DNA of 64,000 nucleotides, from NCBI GenBank assembly GCA_016213825.1, contig JACQZP010000013.1, positions 109,146 to 173,145 of the forward strand, given 5' to 3'. Below are positions 40,935-51,500 of this stretch, in pieces (the stretch's first letter is position 1; every line of letters starts with the position of its first letter). The translations under genes and the position numbers were made by a program. A model generated the notes under the pieces. It did no database searches, had not been told where the DNA came from, and saw nothing but the letters and a program-made list of their open reading frames with translations. This DNA is from Acetobacterium woodii. Its GTDB lineage: Bacteria; Bacillota; Clostridia; Eubacteriales; Eubacteriaceae.

Positions 40935-42549
40935 AAAATGGATCGTCGATAAAATCGAAGAGCTCAAATTAAAATGGAATGATGAAGAATACTTTTTCGA
41001 TGAAGCAGAAGCAGAACAAATATGGAATTTCATCGGCAAACTCAAAAACGATAAAGGAACATCATCACGGTTTGAAATTATCGGGTTTCAATTTGAAATC
41101 ATCACCGAGATCCTATGTGTGAAAGATCGGGAATTCAGACGGAGAAAACACAGAGAAGTCCACATAAACATGGCTAGGAAAAATGGGAAATCATTTATCA
41201 TTGCCATCATCATCACCTATTTATTCTTTTGCCAGCCTAAAATTAGGGGGGCAATTTTTATTTTAACCGCAAATGACGTAAAGCAGGCCGGAGAATTATT
41301 TGACACGGTCTGTTATTTTATTGAGACCAACAGAACCCTCCGGAAGCACTGTCATTTTGTGAAGTCGAAACGGCTTGTGATCCGGAAAAAGACCAGAAAT
41401 AAATTGATGGTGCTGTCCAGTGATGCATCCGGGGCTGATTCCTATTCTGATTATGTGGCTTGTCTGGATGAGATCCACGAGAGTAAGGATGATCTGATGT
41501 ATGGAAAGCTTGGAACCGGCCAAGGTGCTTGGGATGATCCGCTGCTTATTACCATCACAACGGCAAGCTCCGGAGAAGATGAAAAGAATCTGGAACAGCA
41601 GCTTTACACCCGATGTAAAAAAATAGAACTGGAAGGATTGGACGATCCCACTTTTTATTATCGGATTTATGAAGCTGACAAAGGGTGTGACATCGAAGAC
41701 AAAATGCAATGGGAAAAAGCAAACCCTGGAATTGATGTTTTCCGGAGCCGTAAAGATATTGAGATTATGGCAAGAAAAGCTAAGCTTATGCCATTGCAGG
41801 AAAATATGTTCCGGAGAATGTTTTTAAATCAGCATGTGGCCCTTGATGGTGAAAAGGGAGCCATCAATATGGATCTCTGGGATAATTGCACCAAGGATAT
41901 CTCATTTGACTCGTTGAAAGGATTATCCTGTTGGAATGGTCTTGATTTATCATCAAATCATGATGTGACAGCTTTTGTTCAGGTTTTTTATGATGAGCTG
42001 ATGGATAAGTTTATTATCTGGCCACACCTGTTTACACCGAAAGATACGGTGATGAAGCGGGAAGAAGATGAAAAAATTCCATATTCTAAATGGATTAAGC
42101 AAGGGGACATGATTGCGTTACCGGGGAAATATATCAATTTTGAATTGTTGATGGACCATATTTATGAGATCGAACCAGAATTTGATTTTAAAGAATCCGG
42201 TTTCGACCGCTGGGGATCTCCAACTATCCTGAATCGCCTGGAAGAAAAATGGGACATCGTGCCCATGGGCCAGGGCATGCAGACCATGACGCCAATTATT
42301 AATGATTTTGAATGCATGCTTATTGATGAACGGCTGATCATTGCCAATAATGAATGTTTTCGTTTCATGGCCAAAAACTGTGTTGCGGTTTTTGATGATG
42401 CCATGAATGTGAAGTATTCCAAAAAGAAAAGCCGGTTTAAGATTGATGGGATCATCGGGATGCTGATGGGGTTATCTTTGGCAATTGACGCCAATAAGAT
42501 TAATCACTATGACATGTTGGGAGCTCTGGACAAACTGGAAAGGATGTGA
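40924..42549 (+). CDS. Terminase large subunit
   Basis: The packaging motor and nuclease, 541 residues. The ATPase has a deviant Walker A in MARKNGKSF and a Walker B near YVACLDEIHE. The C-terminal nuclease carries WNGLDLSSNHDVTAF and later acidic residues. The family is the Terminase_1/HK97 type. Full length. Confidence 0.95.
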   Translation: MALKKWIVDKIEELKLKWNDEEYFFDEAEAEQIWNFIGKLKNDKGTSSRFEIIGFQFEIITEILCVKDREFRRRKHREVHINMARKNGKSFIIAIIITYLFFCQPKIRGAIFILTANDVKQAGELFDTVCYFIETNRTLRKHCHFVKSKRLVIRKKTRNKLMVLSSDASGADSYSDYVACLDEIHESKDDLMYGKLGTGQGAWDDPLLITITTASSGEDEKNLEQQLYTRCKKIELEGLDDPTFYYRIYEADKGCDIEDKMQWEKANPGIDVFRSRKDIEIMARKAKLMPLQENMFRRMFLNQHVALDGEKGAINMDLWDNCTKDISFDSLKGLSCWNGLDLSSNHDVTAFVQVFYDELMDKFIIWPHLFTPKDTVMKREEDEKIPYSKWIKQGDMIALPGKYINFELLMDHIYEIEPEFDFKESGFDRWGSPTILNRLEEKWDIVPMGQGMQTMTPIINDFECMLIDERLIIANNECFRFMAKNCVAVFDDAMNVKYSKKKSRFKIDGIIGMLMGLSLAIDANKINHYDMLGALDKLERM

Positions 42550-42713
42550 TGAAGTTTAAAAAGATTATTATTGCCGAATTACTGATTGTTTTGGCCGGTT
42601 TGATTTTTATAGGAACAACGTTTGTAATCAATGCCTATGCAGGCTGTTATCTGCTGGGTATTTTTTTATTGCTATATGGAATCAGCATGGTGTGGAAGAG
42701 AGGGGGTGACTAA
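42549..42713 (+). CDS. Small two-helix membrane protein
   Basis: A 54-residue protein (MKFKKIIIAELLIVLAGLIF...) with two hydrophobic helices and a basic tail (WKRGGD). The ATG overlaps the terminase stop. Between terminase and portal; unknown role, possibly a packaging-region accessory. Confidence 0.6.
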   Translation: MKFKKIIIAELLIVLAGLIFIGTTFVINAYAGCYLLGIFLLLYGISMVWKRGGD

Positions 42714-42715
42714 AT

Positions 42716-43945
42716 GTGATCACTAAATTCTTTGAAAAAAGAGAAACAGCCAGCTATTCCGATGTGGAACTGGCAGCGCTGAAAGCCTTTGGCATTGATG
42801 CGGATGGATACCAAACTGAAGAAGCATTAAAAGAAGCGACCTATTTTACCTGTATCAAGCTGTTAAGTGAATCTGTGGCAAAGGTTCCGTTGTATCTGGT
42901 CAAAGAGACAGAAGCCGGGAATATCAGGCAAAATAAGGAAAAGCTATTTCAGATTTTGTCATTAAGACCAAATCCGTACATGACAGCCATCGACTTTTGG
43001 CGGGCGCTGGAAATAAACCGGCATCATCTTGGCCATGGCTGTGCTTTTATTGAAAAAGACCGACAGGGAAATATCATAAACCTATGGCCAATTGAGTTAA
43101 AAAACTTAACCATTGATAATGCAGGTCTGATTTCGTCCCGGATGAAAAACAAGGTGCTGGTGACTTATACTGAGATTGGCAACAATACAGAGCAGTATTG
43201 TCTGTATGAGGATATTATTCACCTCAAATCATTTTCAAGCAACGGTATAAACAGCCGGGCGAACCGGGAAATGATGCAGAAAACCATTGACACTGCCAGT
43301 AAAAGTCAGAAGTATTTGAATGATCTGTATAACAATGGACTGACCAATAAGGCCATTGTGCAGCTGACATCTGATAACAAAGATGAAAAGTTTCTCAGGA
43401 CCGTTCAGGAGAAGTTTGACCGGCTCTATTCGAATAATGGTCGTATTTTCACGGTGCCAGCTGGGTACAATGTCAGCACCATGAATTTAACCCTGGCCGA
43501 TGCCCAATTTGAACAGATCCGGCGGATGTCAATCAGCCAGATTGCATCAAGCTTTGGGATTAAGATGTTTCAACTCAATGATCTGAAGGATACCAATAAT
43601 AATAGTTTAGAACAGCAGCAGCTATCTTTTTTAGTAGATACGCTGCTTATTTTATTTGAATCCATTGAGCAGGAAGCAGACTGGAAGCTTTTAAGAGAAG
43701 ATCAGCGATCATCCGGGCAGAAATGCCGGTTCAATACTAGTGTCATGCTCCGGACAACGGCCCAGACCCAGGCCGATATTTTGACAAAATATGTGACAGC
43801 AGGAATCTATACACCAAATGAAGCAAGGCTCATGACACAGATGATGGCAAAAGACGGAGCTGATGAACTGGTGGTTAATTCCGGGGTGATGAAGCTGAAA
43901 GATCTGGGTAAAGATATCACCAGATTAGGAAAGGGGGTGGAATAA
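42716..43945 (+). CDS. Phage portal protein, HK97 family
   Basis: The dodecameric DNA entry port of the capsid, 409 residues. Family traits include ACIKLLSESVAKVPLYL-like (here CIKLLSESVAKVPLYLV) and the crown/wing region to the C-terminal SISQIASSFGIKMFQLND. GTG 42716 start with GAGAGGGGGTGA upstream. It overlaps the protease gene by 1 base. Confidence 0.94.
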   Translation: MITKFFEKRETASYSDVELAALKAFGIDADGYQTEEALKEATYFTCIKLLSESVAKVPLYLVKETEAGNIRQNKEKLFQILSLRPNPYMTAIDFWRALEINRHHLGHGCAFIEKDRQGNIINLWPIELKNLTIDNAGLISSRMKNKVLVTYTEIGNNTEQYCLYEDIIHLKSFSSNGINSRANREMMQKTIDTASKSQKYLNDLYNNGLTNKAIVQLTSDNKDEKFLRTVQEKFDRLYSNNGRIFTVPAGYNVSTMNLTLADAQFEQIRRMSISQIASSFGIKMFQLNDLKDTNNNSLEQQQLSFLVDTLLILFESIEQEADWKLLREDQRSSGQKCRFNTSVMLRTTAQTQADILTKYVTAGIYTPNEARLMTQMMAKDGADELVVNSGVMKLKDLGKDITRLGKGVE

Positions 43946-44574
43946 TGGCAGAAAATAAGCAGGTTAAAGAATTAAGAACCACAAACGGCATTGAGATCCG
44001 GGCAAAAAATGTTGATGGGGAAGAAAAGAAAACCATCGGAGGTTATGCGCTTAAGTATAATCAGCCAACCCGGATTATTGACTGGTGGGGTGATGAGTTT
44101 CTGGAAGAGTTTGCCCAGGGCGCTTTTGATGAGTCAATTCAGCAAAGAACCGTTAAAGCGTTGTGGAATCATAATACTTCCAGTCCGCTGGGATCAACCA
44201 AAAGCGGAACACTTCGATTTAATGACGATGCCGAGGGTTTAAATTATGATGTCGATTTACCCGGGAATACCTGGGGAGCCGATGCCTATGAATCTGTTAT
44301 GAGGGGCGACGTCGATGGATCAAGCTTTGGGTTCTTTACCAAAGAGGAAAAATGGAGTGTTGTGGATTATGAAGGAAAGAAAATTGACAAGCGGACCATC
44401 ACCAGGGCAGAGCTGATTGAAGTCAGTCCCTGTACCTTCCCGGCATATGAAAGCAGTGAAATCAAAGTCAGAAGCTTTGAAGAATTGAAAGAAGAGAAAA
44501 ACAAGCCAGATCAGAAAAATATGGAAATTGAACGGTTCAGAACCGAAATTTTAATGAATTTTATAGGAGTATGA
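43945..44574 (+). CDS. HK97-family prohead maturation protease
   Basis: A 209-residue serine protease (U35/S78-like) that cleaves the capsid scaffold. The block GYALKYNQPTRI, LWNHN (the conserved catalytic His) and GDVDGSSFGF (catalytic Ser) are present. It lies between portal and major capsid genes. Confidence 0.93.
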   Translation: MAENKQVKELRTTNGIEIRAKNVDGEEKKTIGGYALKYNQPTRIIDWWGDEFLEEFAQGAFDESIQQRTVKALWNHNTSSPLGSTKSGTLRFNDDAEGLNYDVDLPGNTWGADAYESVMRGDVDGSSFGFFTKEEKWSVVDYEGKKIDKRTITRAELIEVSPCTFPAYESSEIKVRSFEELKEEKNKPDQKNMEIERFRTEILMNFIGV

Positions 44575-44578
44575 AAGA

Positions 44579-45709
44579 ATGAAAGATCGATTACTAAAAA
44601 TGTTGAATGCCAAAAAAGAAATGCGTCAGGGATTGGGGAAAAAAGCCGAAACTGCTGAAACTGCAGAGGAATTACGAGGGATTAACAGCCAGATTTCGGC
44701 ATTGGCCAACGAAATTGAAACCATTGAGGATTTAATCAAGGTTGCCGATGAACGGGAAAAAGAGCTGCAGAACCGGGAAAAGTACGTTCTGTTATCCCAG
44801 GGAAAACAGGAAGACCGGGATCAGAAAGAATATCGTGCCATTGCCAAGATTCTGACTAAGGCGGACATGACACCCGAGGAAAGAGCCCTGGTAACGGTAG
44901 CCGACAATGAAGCAATTTTACCGGAAGGGTTTGTTAATCAGCTGCAGCTCCTGAGAAAAGGCTTCCCATCGTTAAAACCTTATTGCCACATCATTCCGGT
45001 AACCAACCACACCGGGAAAATGCCTTTTGCTACGATTGGCACAAATAAATTATCAAAACTGGTATCCGGTCAAGCGATTCCGGAAGCATCAAAGGCGACG
45101 CAAAGCATTGATTATTCGGTGGATGATTACGGGAAAATTATCCCGGTTGAAAACAGCCTGACAGAAGATGAAGTGGTGGGACTGATTCAAAATGTCATTA
45201 CCCCTGAGTTTGCCGAAGCATCGGTATTAACGGAGAATGATGAAATCCTGGCTGTTATTAAAGCCAATGCGACTGATATTACCACGGCTGCAAGCTACGA
45301 AGATATTGAGGGAGCCATTAACGGCGTACTTCCTTCACTTCGATATGGTATTGTAACCATCACCAATCTGACCGGTTATGTTTACCTTAAAGGCGTGAAG
45401 GATAACGAGGGCAGAAGCCTGGAACTGGTAAAAACGCTGTCGAATGGGACAGAAGTATTCAACGGAAAACCATTGATTGTGCTGGATGATGCCGATGTGG
45501 CACCAACAACCCCAGGGGAGTTAATTTTCTATGTGGTCAATATGTGGGCATTGGTCAAGTTTTTTGACCGTAAAGCCTATGCCATCAGTTCTTCGGAGCA
45601 TGCGTTGTTCGGTTATAATCAAACCGCTATCCGGGTGCTGGAACGTTTTGATGTGGCCAAACTGGATGACCGGGCCTGCAAGAAACTGGAATTTGCAAAG
45701 CCAGCTTAA
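44579..45709 (+). CDS. Major capsid protein, HK97 fold
   Basis: A 376-residue HK97-type coat protein. The N-terminal 100 or so residues are a coiled scaffold (delta) domain (LRGINSQISALANEIETI) that the neighbouring protease should remove. The mature part begins around ALVTVADNEAILPEGFVNQL. C-terminal A-domain features (GKPLIVLDDADV, FFDRKAYAISSSEHALF) are typical. Confidence 0.94.
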   Translation: MKDRLLKMLNAKKEMRQGLGKKAETAETAEELRGINSQISALANEIETIEDLIKVADEREKELQNREKYVLLSQGKQEDRDQKEYRAIAKILTKADMTPEERALVTVADNEAILPEGFVNQLQLLRKGFPSLKPYCHIIPVTNHTGKMPFATIGTNKLSKLVSGQAIPEASKATQSIDYSVDDYGKIIPVENSLTEDEVVGLIQNVITPEFAEASVLTENDEILAVIKANATDITTAASYEDIEGAINGVLPSLRYGIVTITNLTGYVYLKGVKDNEGRSLELVKTLSNGTEVFNGKPLIVLDDADVAPTTPGELIFYVVNMWALVKFFDRKAYAISSSEHALFGYNQTAIRVLERFDVAKLDDRACKKLEFAKPA

Positions 45710-45726
45710 GCGTGAGGGGATAATGA

Positions 45727-46029
45727 ATGGATTTAGCAAGCGGAAAGATAAGTCTCCAGGAGGTTAAAGATTACCTCCGGATTGATTACGATGACGATGA
45801 TGATTATATCAGTGATCTGATTGATGTATCTGATTTTTACATTGATAAAGCGGTAGGATCATCTTATAAAAGTTTCCCAGCCTATGAAAAAATCGGGATT
45901 CTGGTACAAAAGAAAATCATTAAGGATATGTATGATGAACGATCAACAACCGTTTCAGAACAGACAAGGCAGTCAACCATTGTAACCACGATCTTTGAAC
46001 ATTTGGAGAGTGCACAATGGGAAACGTAA
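45727..46029 (+). CDS. Head-tail connector (gp6-like)
   Basis: A 100-residue helical protein with ISLQEVKDYLRIDYDDDDDY, the standard start of gp6/DNA-packaging connectors. GAGGGGATAATG-type ribosome site. It overlaps the next gene by 13 bases. Confidence 0.9.
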   Translation: MDLASGKISLQEVKDYLRIDYDDDDDYISDLIDVSDFYIDKAVGSSYKSFPAYEKIGILVQKKIIKDMYDERSTTVSEQTRQSTIVTTIFEHLESAQWET

Positions 46030-46340
46030 AAATTAAAATTATGAAGGAAGTGGATGGAGGACGTGTCAACGGGCGACCGGTTGATGCGCCTCCTGTTTTA
46101 TTTCGGGAATGCTGGGCAGAGCCGATCAGCTTAAAAGGTGCTGAACTTTATAACAGCATCAATGCAAAATTGACCAATACCATTATTTTTAAGGTTCGCT
46201 ATTGTAAAAAAATGGAAGATCTCTGGAATTTCAAGGGCTTTCATGTGATTTTCAAAGAGAGCAAATACCGGATCTATGACATTGACTTCACCAGGAACGA
46301 CAAAAAATTTATAGAGATCAGATGTGAGGCGGTGAAATAA
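46017..46340 (+). CDS. Head-tail adaptor (stopper, gp16-like)
   Basis: A 107-residue beta-rich protein with CWAEPISLKGAELYNSINAK, typical of the SPP1 gp16/HK97 adaptor family. It seals the connector after packaging. Confidence 0.87.
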   Translation: MGNVKIKIMKEVDGGRVNGRPVDAPPVLFRECWAEPISLKGAELYNSINAKLTNTIIFKVRYCKKMEDLWNFKGFHVIFKESKYRIYDIDFTRNDKKFIEIRCEAVK

Positions 46341-46849
46341 TGGCAAGCAGTATTTATATGTCCTTTGAAGGACTTGAAGAAATAAAGAAAAAACTGTGGG
46401 AAGCATCATCAGAAGAATCACTCAAACAGATCAATAAGAAGATCATCAAAGCTGGGCAGGAACATGGGAAGTCAATCATTGCCAGGAAAATGCCGAAATC
46501 GGACAATCTGGAAAAGTCAGGGCCCAAAAGAGGTGGATTCAGAACTGTTCCGGGGCAACATTCGATTGATGCGATTCCGGTGGATGGCTTGAAATCGTCC
46601 AATGATCAGGTATTTGGATTTATTGGTTGGCGACCAGCCAATAATGACGAAAACTTTTATGCAAAATTCTTTGAAGAAGGCGTGGATCAGCACTTTGCCG
46701 AAAAAAATCATGAGCGCCCGGTACCAAGTGTAAGGAAATTAGGCTTATTTGGAAAGGCAAGTAAAGAAGTAGCTTCTTTTATAAGTGAAATGGGATTGGT
46801 TGAATACCAGAAAAAGCTGGAGGAGGTGTTTGGCAGTGATCATCAGTGA
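46340..46849 (+). CDS. HK97 gp10-like tail completion protein
   Basis: A 169-residue protein beginning with FEGLEEIKKKLWEA, then AGQEHGKSIIARKMPKS, as in HK97-gp10 proteins that join tail and head. The end overlaps the next gene. Confidence 0.88.
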   Translation: MASSIYMSFEGLEEIKKKLWEASSEESLKQINKKIIKAGQEHGKSIIARKMPKSDNLEKSGPKRGGFRTVPGQHSIDAIPVDGLKSSNDQVFGFIGWRPANNDENFYAKFFEEGVDQHFAEKNHERPVPSVRKLGLFGKASKEVASFISEMGLVEYQKKLEEVFGSDHQ

Positions 46850-47180
46850 TTTAGTCTATGAAGCGCTTCAAAGCCTGGATAACGTCTATCAGAGCACATA
46901 TTTGAAGGATTTGGATGTAACCTATGTGGTATTTAATGAGGTAGCTGAGTATCCGGAGTTTTATTCAGATGGATCTGTGGAAGGTACCGGACATGATCTG
47001 GAGCTCCATATATTGGGGAAGATTGAAACAGACGCGCACCGTTATAAAGACGAAATAAAAAGCAATCTGATTTCCGCCGGCTTTGACTGGAAGGGAAATG
47101 TTAATGAATTCATTCAGGAAATTGAATATTTCCACATACAATTAAATTTTTATTATTTGGAGGAAAATGAAGAACTATGA
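46836..47180 (+). CDS. Tail terminator / minor tail component
   Basis: A 114-residue protein. I chose GTG 46836 (VIISDLVYEALQSL) because GGAGGAGGTG lies upstream; the longer in-frame start lies deep inside the preceding gene. In gene order and size it matches the tail terminator of siphophages. Confidence 0.8.
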   Translation: MIISDLVYEALQSLDNVYQSTYLKDLDVTYVVFNEVAEYPEFYSDGSVEGTGHDLELHILGKIETDAHRYKDEIKSNLISAGFDWKGNVNEFIQEIEYFHIQLNFYYLEENEEL

Positions 47181-47788
47181 AATCACGATCAAGATTTTTA
47201 TACAACGTTCATGTTGCAGAAGTGACGAAAAACGATGATTCGACCTATACGGTTGGAACGCCGGTATTTGTATCCGGAGCTATTAAAGGGAAAGTAACCG
47301 ATAATTATGCCAGTGAAGATCTGTATTCGAATAACATGCTGGAAGAGGTTATCAATGATTATACCAGTACAGAAATGAACTTTGAGTTCAATGCGCTTTC
47401 GCCATCAGAACAGGCGTTACTGTTTGGCCACATCAACAAAGAGGGATATCTGATTAAAACGGCCCAGGATGAGTCTAAAGAAGTGGCTTTCGGGTTTGCT
47501 TCAGAACGTACCGGCGGGAAAATGGAATTGACCTGGTATTACTGTGGGAAATTCTCCAATTCCGAAGGTGACGAATACGAAACCAAAGGAGAAAAAACGC
47601 CGACAAAGACAAAATCAATCAAAGGTAAATTTTACCAGCGGCGTAAACCAACAGTCATTGATGGGAAAAGCAAGAATCTAATCAGTACAACGGTCAGTGA
47701 GGAGGCATTAACCGTAACCGATACAAATGCACTGGCCGCCTTGGATGACTGGTTTACAGCAGTTCAGGAACCAACCTTTGCGGTTTAA
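47177..47788 (+). CDS. Major tail protein
   Basis: A 203-residue tail-tube protein. Beta-rich, with the NNMLEEVINDYTSTEMNFEF region and FGFASERTGGKMELTWYYCG typical of phi13-type major tail proteins. It precedes the chaperone genes as expected. Confidence 0.92.
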   Translation: MKSRSRFLYNVHVAEVTKNDDSTYTVGTPVFVSGAIKGKVTDNYASEDLYSNNMLEEVINDYTSTEMNFEFNALSPSEQALLFGHINKEGYLIKTAQDESKEVAFGFASERTGGKMELTWYYCGKFSNSEGDEYETKGEKTPTKTKSIKGKFYQRRKPTVIDGKSKNLISTTVSEEALTVTDTNALAALDDWFTAVQEPTFAV

Positions 47789-47799
47789 GGTGATTACTG

Positions 47800-48159
47800 A
47801 TGAATGTTACATTAATTATTAATGATAAAGAGTATGTCCTGAAAAAGCTGCCACCGAAAAAATACAAACGGTTTAGAGATATGCTTGGTAAAGTTGGTGA
47901 CATGGATCTTTTCGGGGCTAATAACTATACCGATGAGGCGCTGGATGAGGTATTCATGGTGGTCTCCAATTTATTCAATGGGGAATTGTCGGTTGAGGAG
48001 ATTGATGAAAATGCAGATATCACCGATCTGATTGCTTTTGTCCGTGAAGTTCAGTTTGACATTGAAAAAGGAGCTGCTGATCGGATCAACAAAATGTACC
48101 AGGATTTTTTTCAAAAAAGCGCCGAAGCTTTAGCGCAAATAATCTCAAACAATTCATAG
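47800..48159 (+). CDS. Tail assembly chaperone (gpG-like)
   Basis: A 119-residue protein that coats the tape measure during tail assembly. A heptamer of seven Ts at 48105-48111 sits in the correct frame (T TTT TTT) for a -1 ribosomal frameshift into the next frame. Without a shift, translation stops at 48159. Confidence 0.88.
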   Translation: MNVTLIINDKEYVLKKLPPKKYKRFRDMLGKVGDMDLFGANNYTDEALDEVFMVVSNLFNGELSVEEIDENADITDLIAFVREVQFDIEKGAADRINKMYQDFFQKSAEALAQIISNNS

Positions 48160-48503
48160 AAGAACAAAGAATACCAGAATTTTATAAAGAGAGAACCGCT
48201 ATTGATGTGATTATGAATGAGCGGTTCTTTTATTATTGTCTGAAAAAATTAAAAAAAAAGCAGGATGAATTGGGAGAATTCATTGGTTCTGAAAAAGAAT
48301 ACAGCCCCATGAAGCAGGCCCTGAAAGAAAAAGGACTCATTAAAGAGGAGGATCATAAAGAAGAACTGATTTATGAGATCTACCAGGTTGTTTATTTTGC
48401 CATTGAGCAATTAAACTGCTCTTTTTTTGATGCCTGGAATGGGGATTACATTGACATCTATGAAGCATTGATTTTCAAAATTAAAAACGGAGGTGATGAC
48501 TAA
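48111..48503 (+). CDS. Frameshift extension of the tail chaperone (gpGT)
   Basis: This frame, -1 to gpG, is open from 48081 to 48503. It adds about 130 residues after the slippery site, giving a product of about 234 residues. There is no ribosome site before its first ATG/GTG, so it is made by frameshifting, not by its own start. The extension is Lys/Glu-rich (KKLKKKQDELGEF). It ends at the ATG of the tape measure. Confidence 0.82.
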   Translation, partial: SKKRRSFSANNLKQFIEEQRIPEFYKERTAIDVIMNERFFYYCLKKLKKKQDELGEFIGSEKEYSPMKQALKEKGLIKEEDHKEELIYEIYQVVYFAIEQLNCSFFDAWNGDYIDIYEALIFKIKNGGDD

Positions 48504-51500
48504 TGGCAAGCGCAACCCTGAGAGTTGGAGCTGATATTTCGGAATTTCAAAAAGCCACCAGGCAAATGAATGAAGAAATGAAGACACTGGATTCCGCAAT
48601 GAAAGCTTCAGCTTCTGCAGCAGAATTGGCAGATGATAAGTTAAAAGGGCTCAAAGATCAGCAGTCATTGCTGGCCGAAAAAGTGAAAATTGCTTCTGAT
48701 GCGGTTCAGAATCAAAAGAATTATATTGATACGCTGGCAGAAAAACAGGAAAAACTTAAAACTAGACAATCAGAGCTGATAACAAAAATTGCTGAATCAA
48801 CCGAAAAATGGGAAGCAGCAAAATCCCAGTATGGAAAAAATAGTGATGAAGCCAAAAAACTGGCTGATGAGCTTGCAAAGCTGGAGAAACAACAGAAAAA
48901 CAATGATAATGCCATTGATTCAAACATCAGTAAAATCAATGTTGCCAATAAAAAGCTTTCAGATAATGAAACACAGCTGAATAAAACGGAAAAAGCCCTG
49001 AAGGATGTTTCCAAAGAAATCAATTCGTTCAAGTTAAACGAATTTTCAAACAAGCTCGATACTGCAGGAACCAGGATGCGGGATATCGGCGGGATGCTGT
49101 CTTTAGGTGTTACTGCACCAATTGTTGCTGCTGGAACGGCCATGGTAAAACTGGCATCTGACTACAATGAGTCACTCAATAAGGTTAGTGTGGCCTTTGG
49201 TGACAATGCTTCTGAAGTGATTAACTGGTCAGAAACGACACTGGGTCAATTTGGTATTGCAAGCGGTTCGGCGCTTGATATGGCAGCGCTATTTGGTGAC
49301 ATGGGAACCGCAATGGGATTGTCAACCGGTGAAGCATCAAAAATGTCAATGAGTTTGACCGGACTAGCAGGGGATCTGGCCAGCTTTAAAAATATCGGGA
49401 TTGATCAGGCTCAGGATGCGTTAAAGGGTGTTTTCACCGGAGAGGGTGAAGCATTAAAAACACTTGGTATTGTCATGCAGGATTCAACACTCGAAGCCTA
49501 TGCACTGGCAAATGGATACAGCAAAACCTATGATGAAATGTCTCAGGCTGAAAAAGTGGCTTTACGCTATGCATTTGTGATGGATGCTACAAAAAACAGT
49601 CAGGGAGATTTTGCAAGAACGTCTGATGGCACAGCAAACAGTTTGCGAACCTTTCAGGAGGCAATGAAAGAACTGGGAGCTGAATTTGGGCAGAACATTC
49701 TGCCAGTCTTAACACCTTTCATTCAAAAATTGACAGAAATGGCAAAGGGATTTGGAGATTTGCCACCACAAGCGCAGCAAGCAATTGTTGGGATTGGTGG
49801 TATTGCTGCAGCTATTGGACCATTGCTGATGGTGTTTGGTGGAATGGCAGGAGGCTTATCAAATATTCTGGGATTGCTGGGTTCATCCGGATTAATGGGC
49901 GGAATGAGTGGCGCAGCCGGAGCGACCGGCGGATTGTCAGCCGCATTTACCGCCTTAACCGGGCCGGTAGGCATAGCGGTGGCATCAATTGCAGCCATTG
50001 GCGCCGTAATTGCCGGAGCCTGGCAGAATTCAGAAGTTTTTCGCAATTCAGTGGGATCAGCGTTTGAGTCGGTAAAAACGACCATTCAGGATGCCTTTGC
50101 CAGGATCAGTGAAGCAATGGGGCCGGCTTTAGCATCATTCCAGGGATTTTCAGCCGATTTATCACCGATTCTACAGCAAATTGGGGACTTCCTGGGAAAT
50201 AATATTGTACCGATTGTAAAAAGCTTTTTTGAAAACTTCATCAATGGCTTTGCGAATGTGATTGTGGCCATCGCTCCATTCATCGAAGGGTTAGGGAATT
50301 TACTGGCCTTTATCGGTAATTTTGTTGGAGCTGTATTTGCACTGTTTAATGGAGATTGGGCATCGGCCTGGACATTTGCTCAGGCTATGGGCCAAAGTTT
50401 TGTTGATTTTCTGGGGAATGCACTGGCAGGAATGCAGAACATGTTTTTTCTGGTATTTGGCAATCTGATTACTAAAATTCAGGAAACATGGACAAATATT
50501 CAAACATCTACAACCGAAGCATGGAATGCGGTCACAGCGTTTTTAAAAGAATCGTGTGATGCGATTTATAACAACACCATTGGAAAAATAACTGAAACTG
50601 CCAAGGGCGTTGCTGACAAATGGCAGGAAACAAAGCAAGATTCTCAGCAGAAGTGGAATGACATCAAGCAGGATCTGGCAACGAAATGGAATGAGATCTA
50701 TGCCAATGTGACAGAAAAAGTAAAAGCAACTACCATGGATGTCGCCCAGAAATGGGAAGATGCAAAACTTGATGCGGATATGAAGTGGAGTGATATCAGA
50801 GAAAACCTGAGAACAAAGGTTGGTGAAATTTATGAGAATACCATCGGAAAAGCTCAGAACATCCTGGAAGAACTGGCATTAAAATGGGAAAAAATCAAGT
50901 CTGACGCCGGAACAAAATGGGATGAGATAAAGCAGCGTATTTCTAGTGCTGTTTCAGGGTTGCCGGATGAACTCAAAGCGATTGCAATGGGAATGATCAA
51001 TAAAATGGTGGAAGGGATTACCGAGACTGCAAGCAATGTTTACGATGCGGTCACGGGACTGGTAAACCAGGTTATTACCAAATTTAAAGAAGGGTTTGGA
51101 ATCAATTCACCTTCAAAAGTACTAAAAGAAATCGGTCAATTTATGGTCCAGGGCTTGATCAATGGCTTATCTGGAGATAACTTGATGGCTTTTGTCAATA
51201 ATATTGTTGATCAGATCAAAACCGCATTTTCTAATGGCGCACTTAATGTTGGCAATATTATGGCTACGCTTGGCAGTTCCGCAATGGATTTCCTGTCAAA
51301 GCTTGGAATAAACATGGGCGGATTAGGCTTTAGTGCCGCAGGTTTAAATGGAAAAGTTTGGGGTTCACCAACTGGATCAAGTGTTTTTAATGAAAATTTT
51401 GCATGGGATGAGGACTTCGGGGATCGAGCCGGATCAGTCGGAAGCCAATATCATGAGGGGTTAGATTTCAATGATACAGTAGGAGAAGGAACACCGCTTT

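Noticed and set aside
48207..48503. Independent 98-residue gene between tail chaperone and tape measure
   Set aside because: No ribosome site precedes its first start codon, the frame is open further upstream through a slippery T-run, and the tail-chaperone frameshift explains it.
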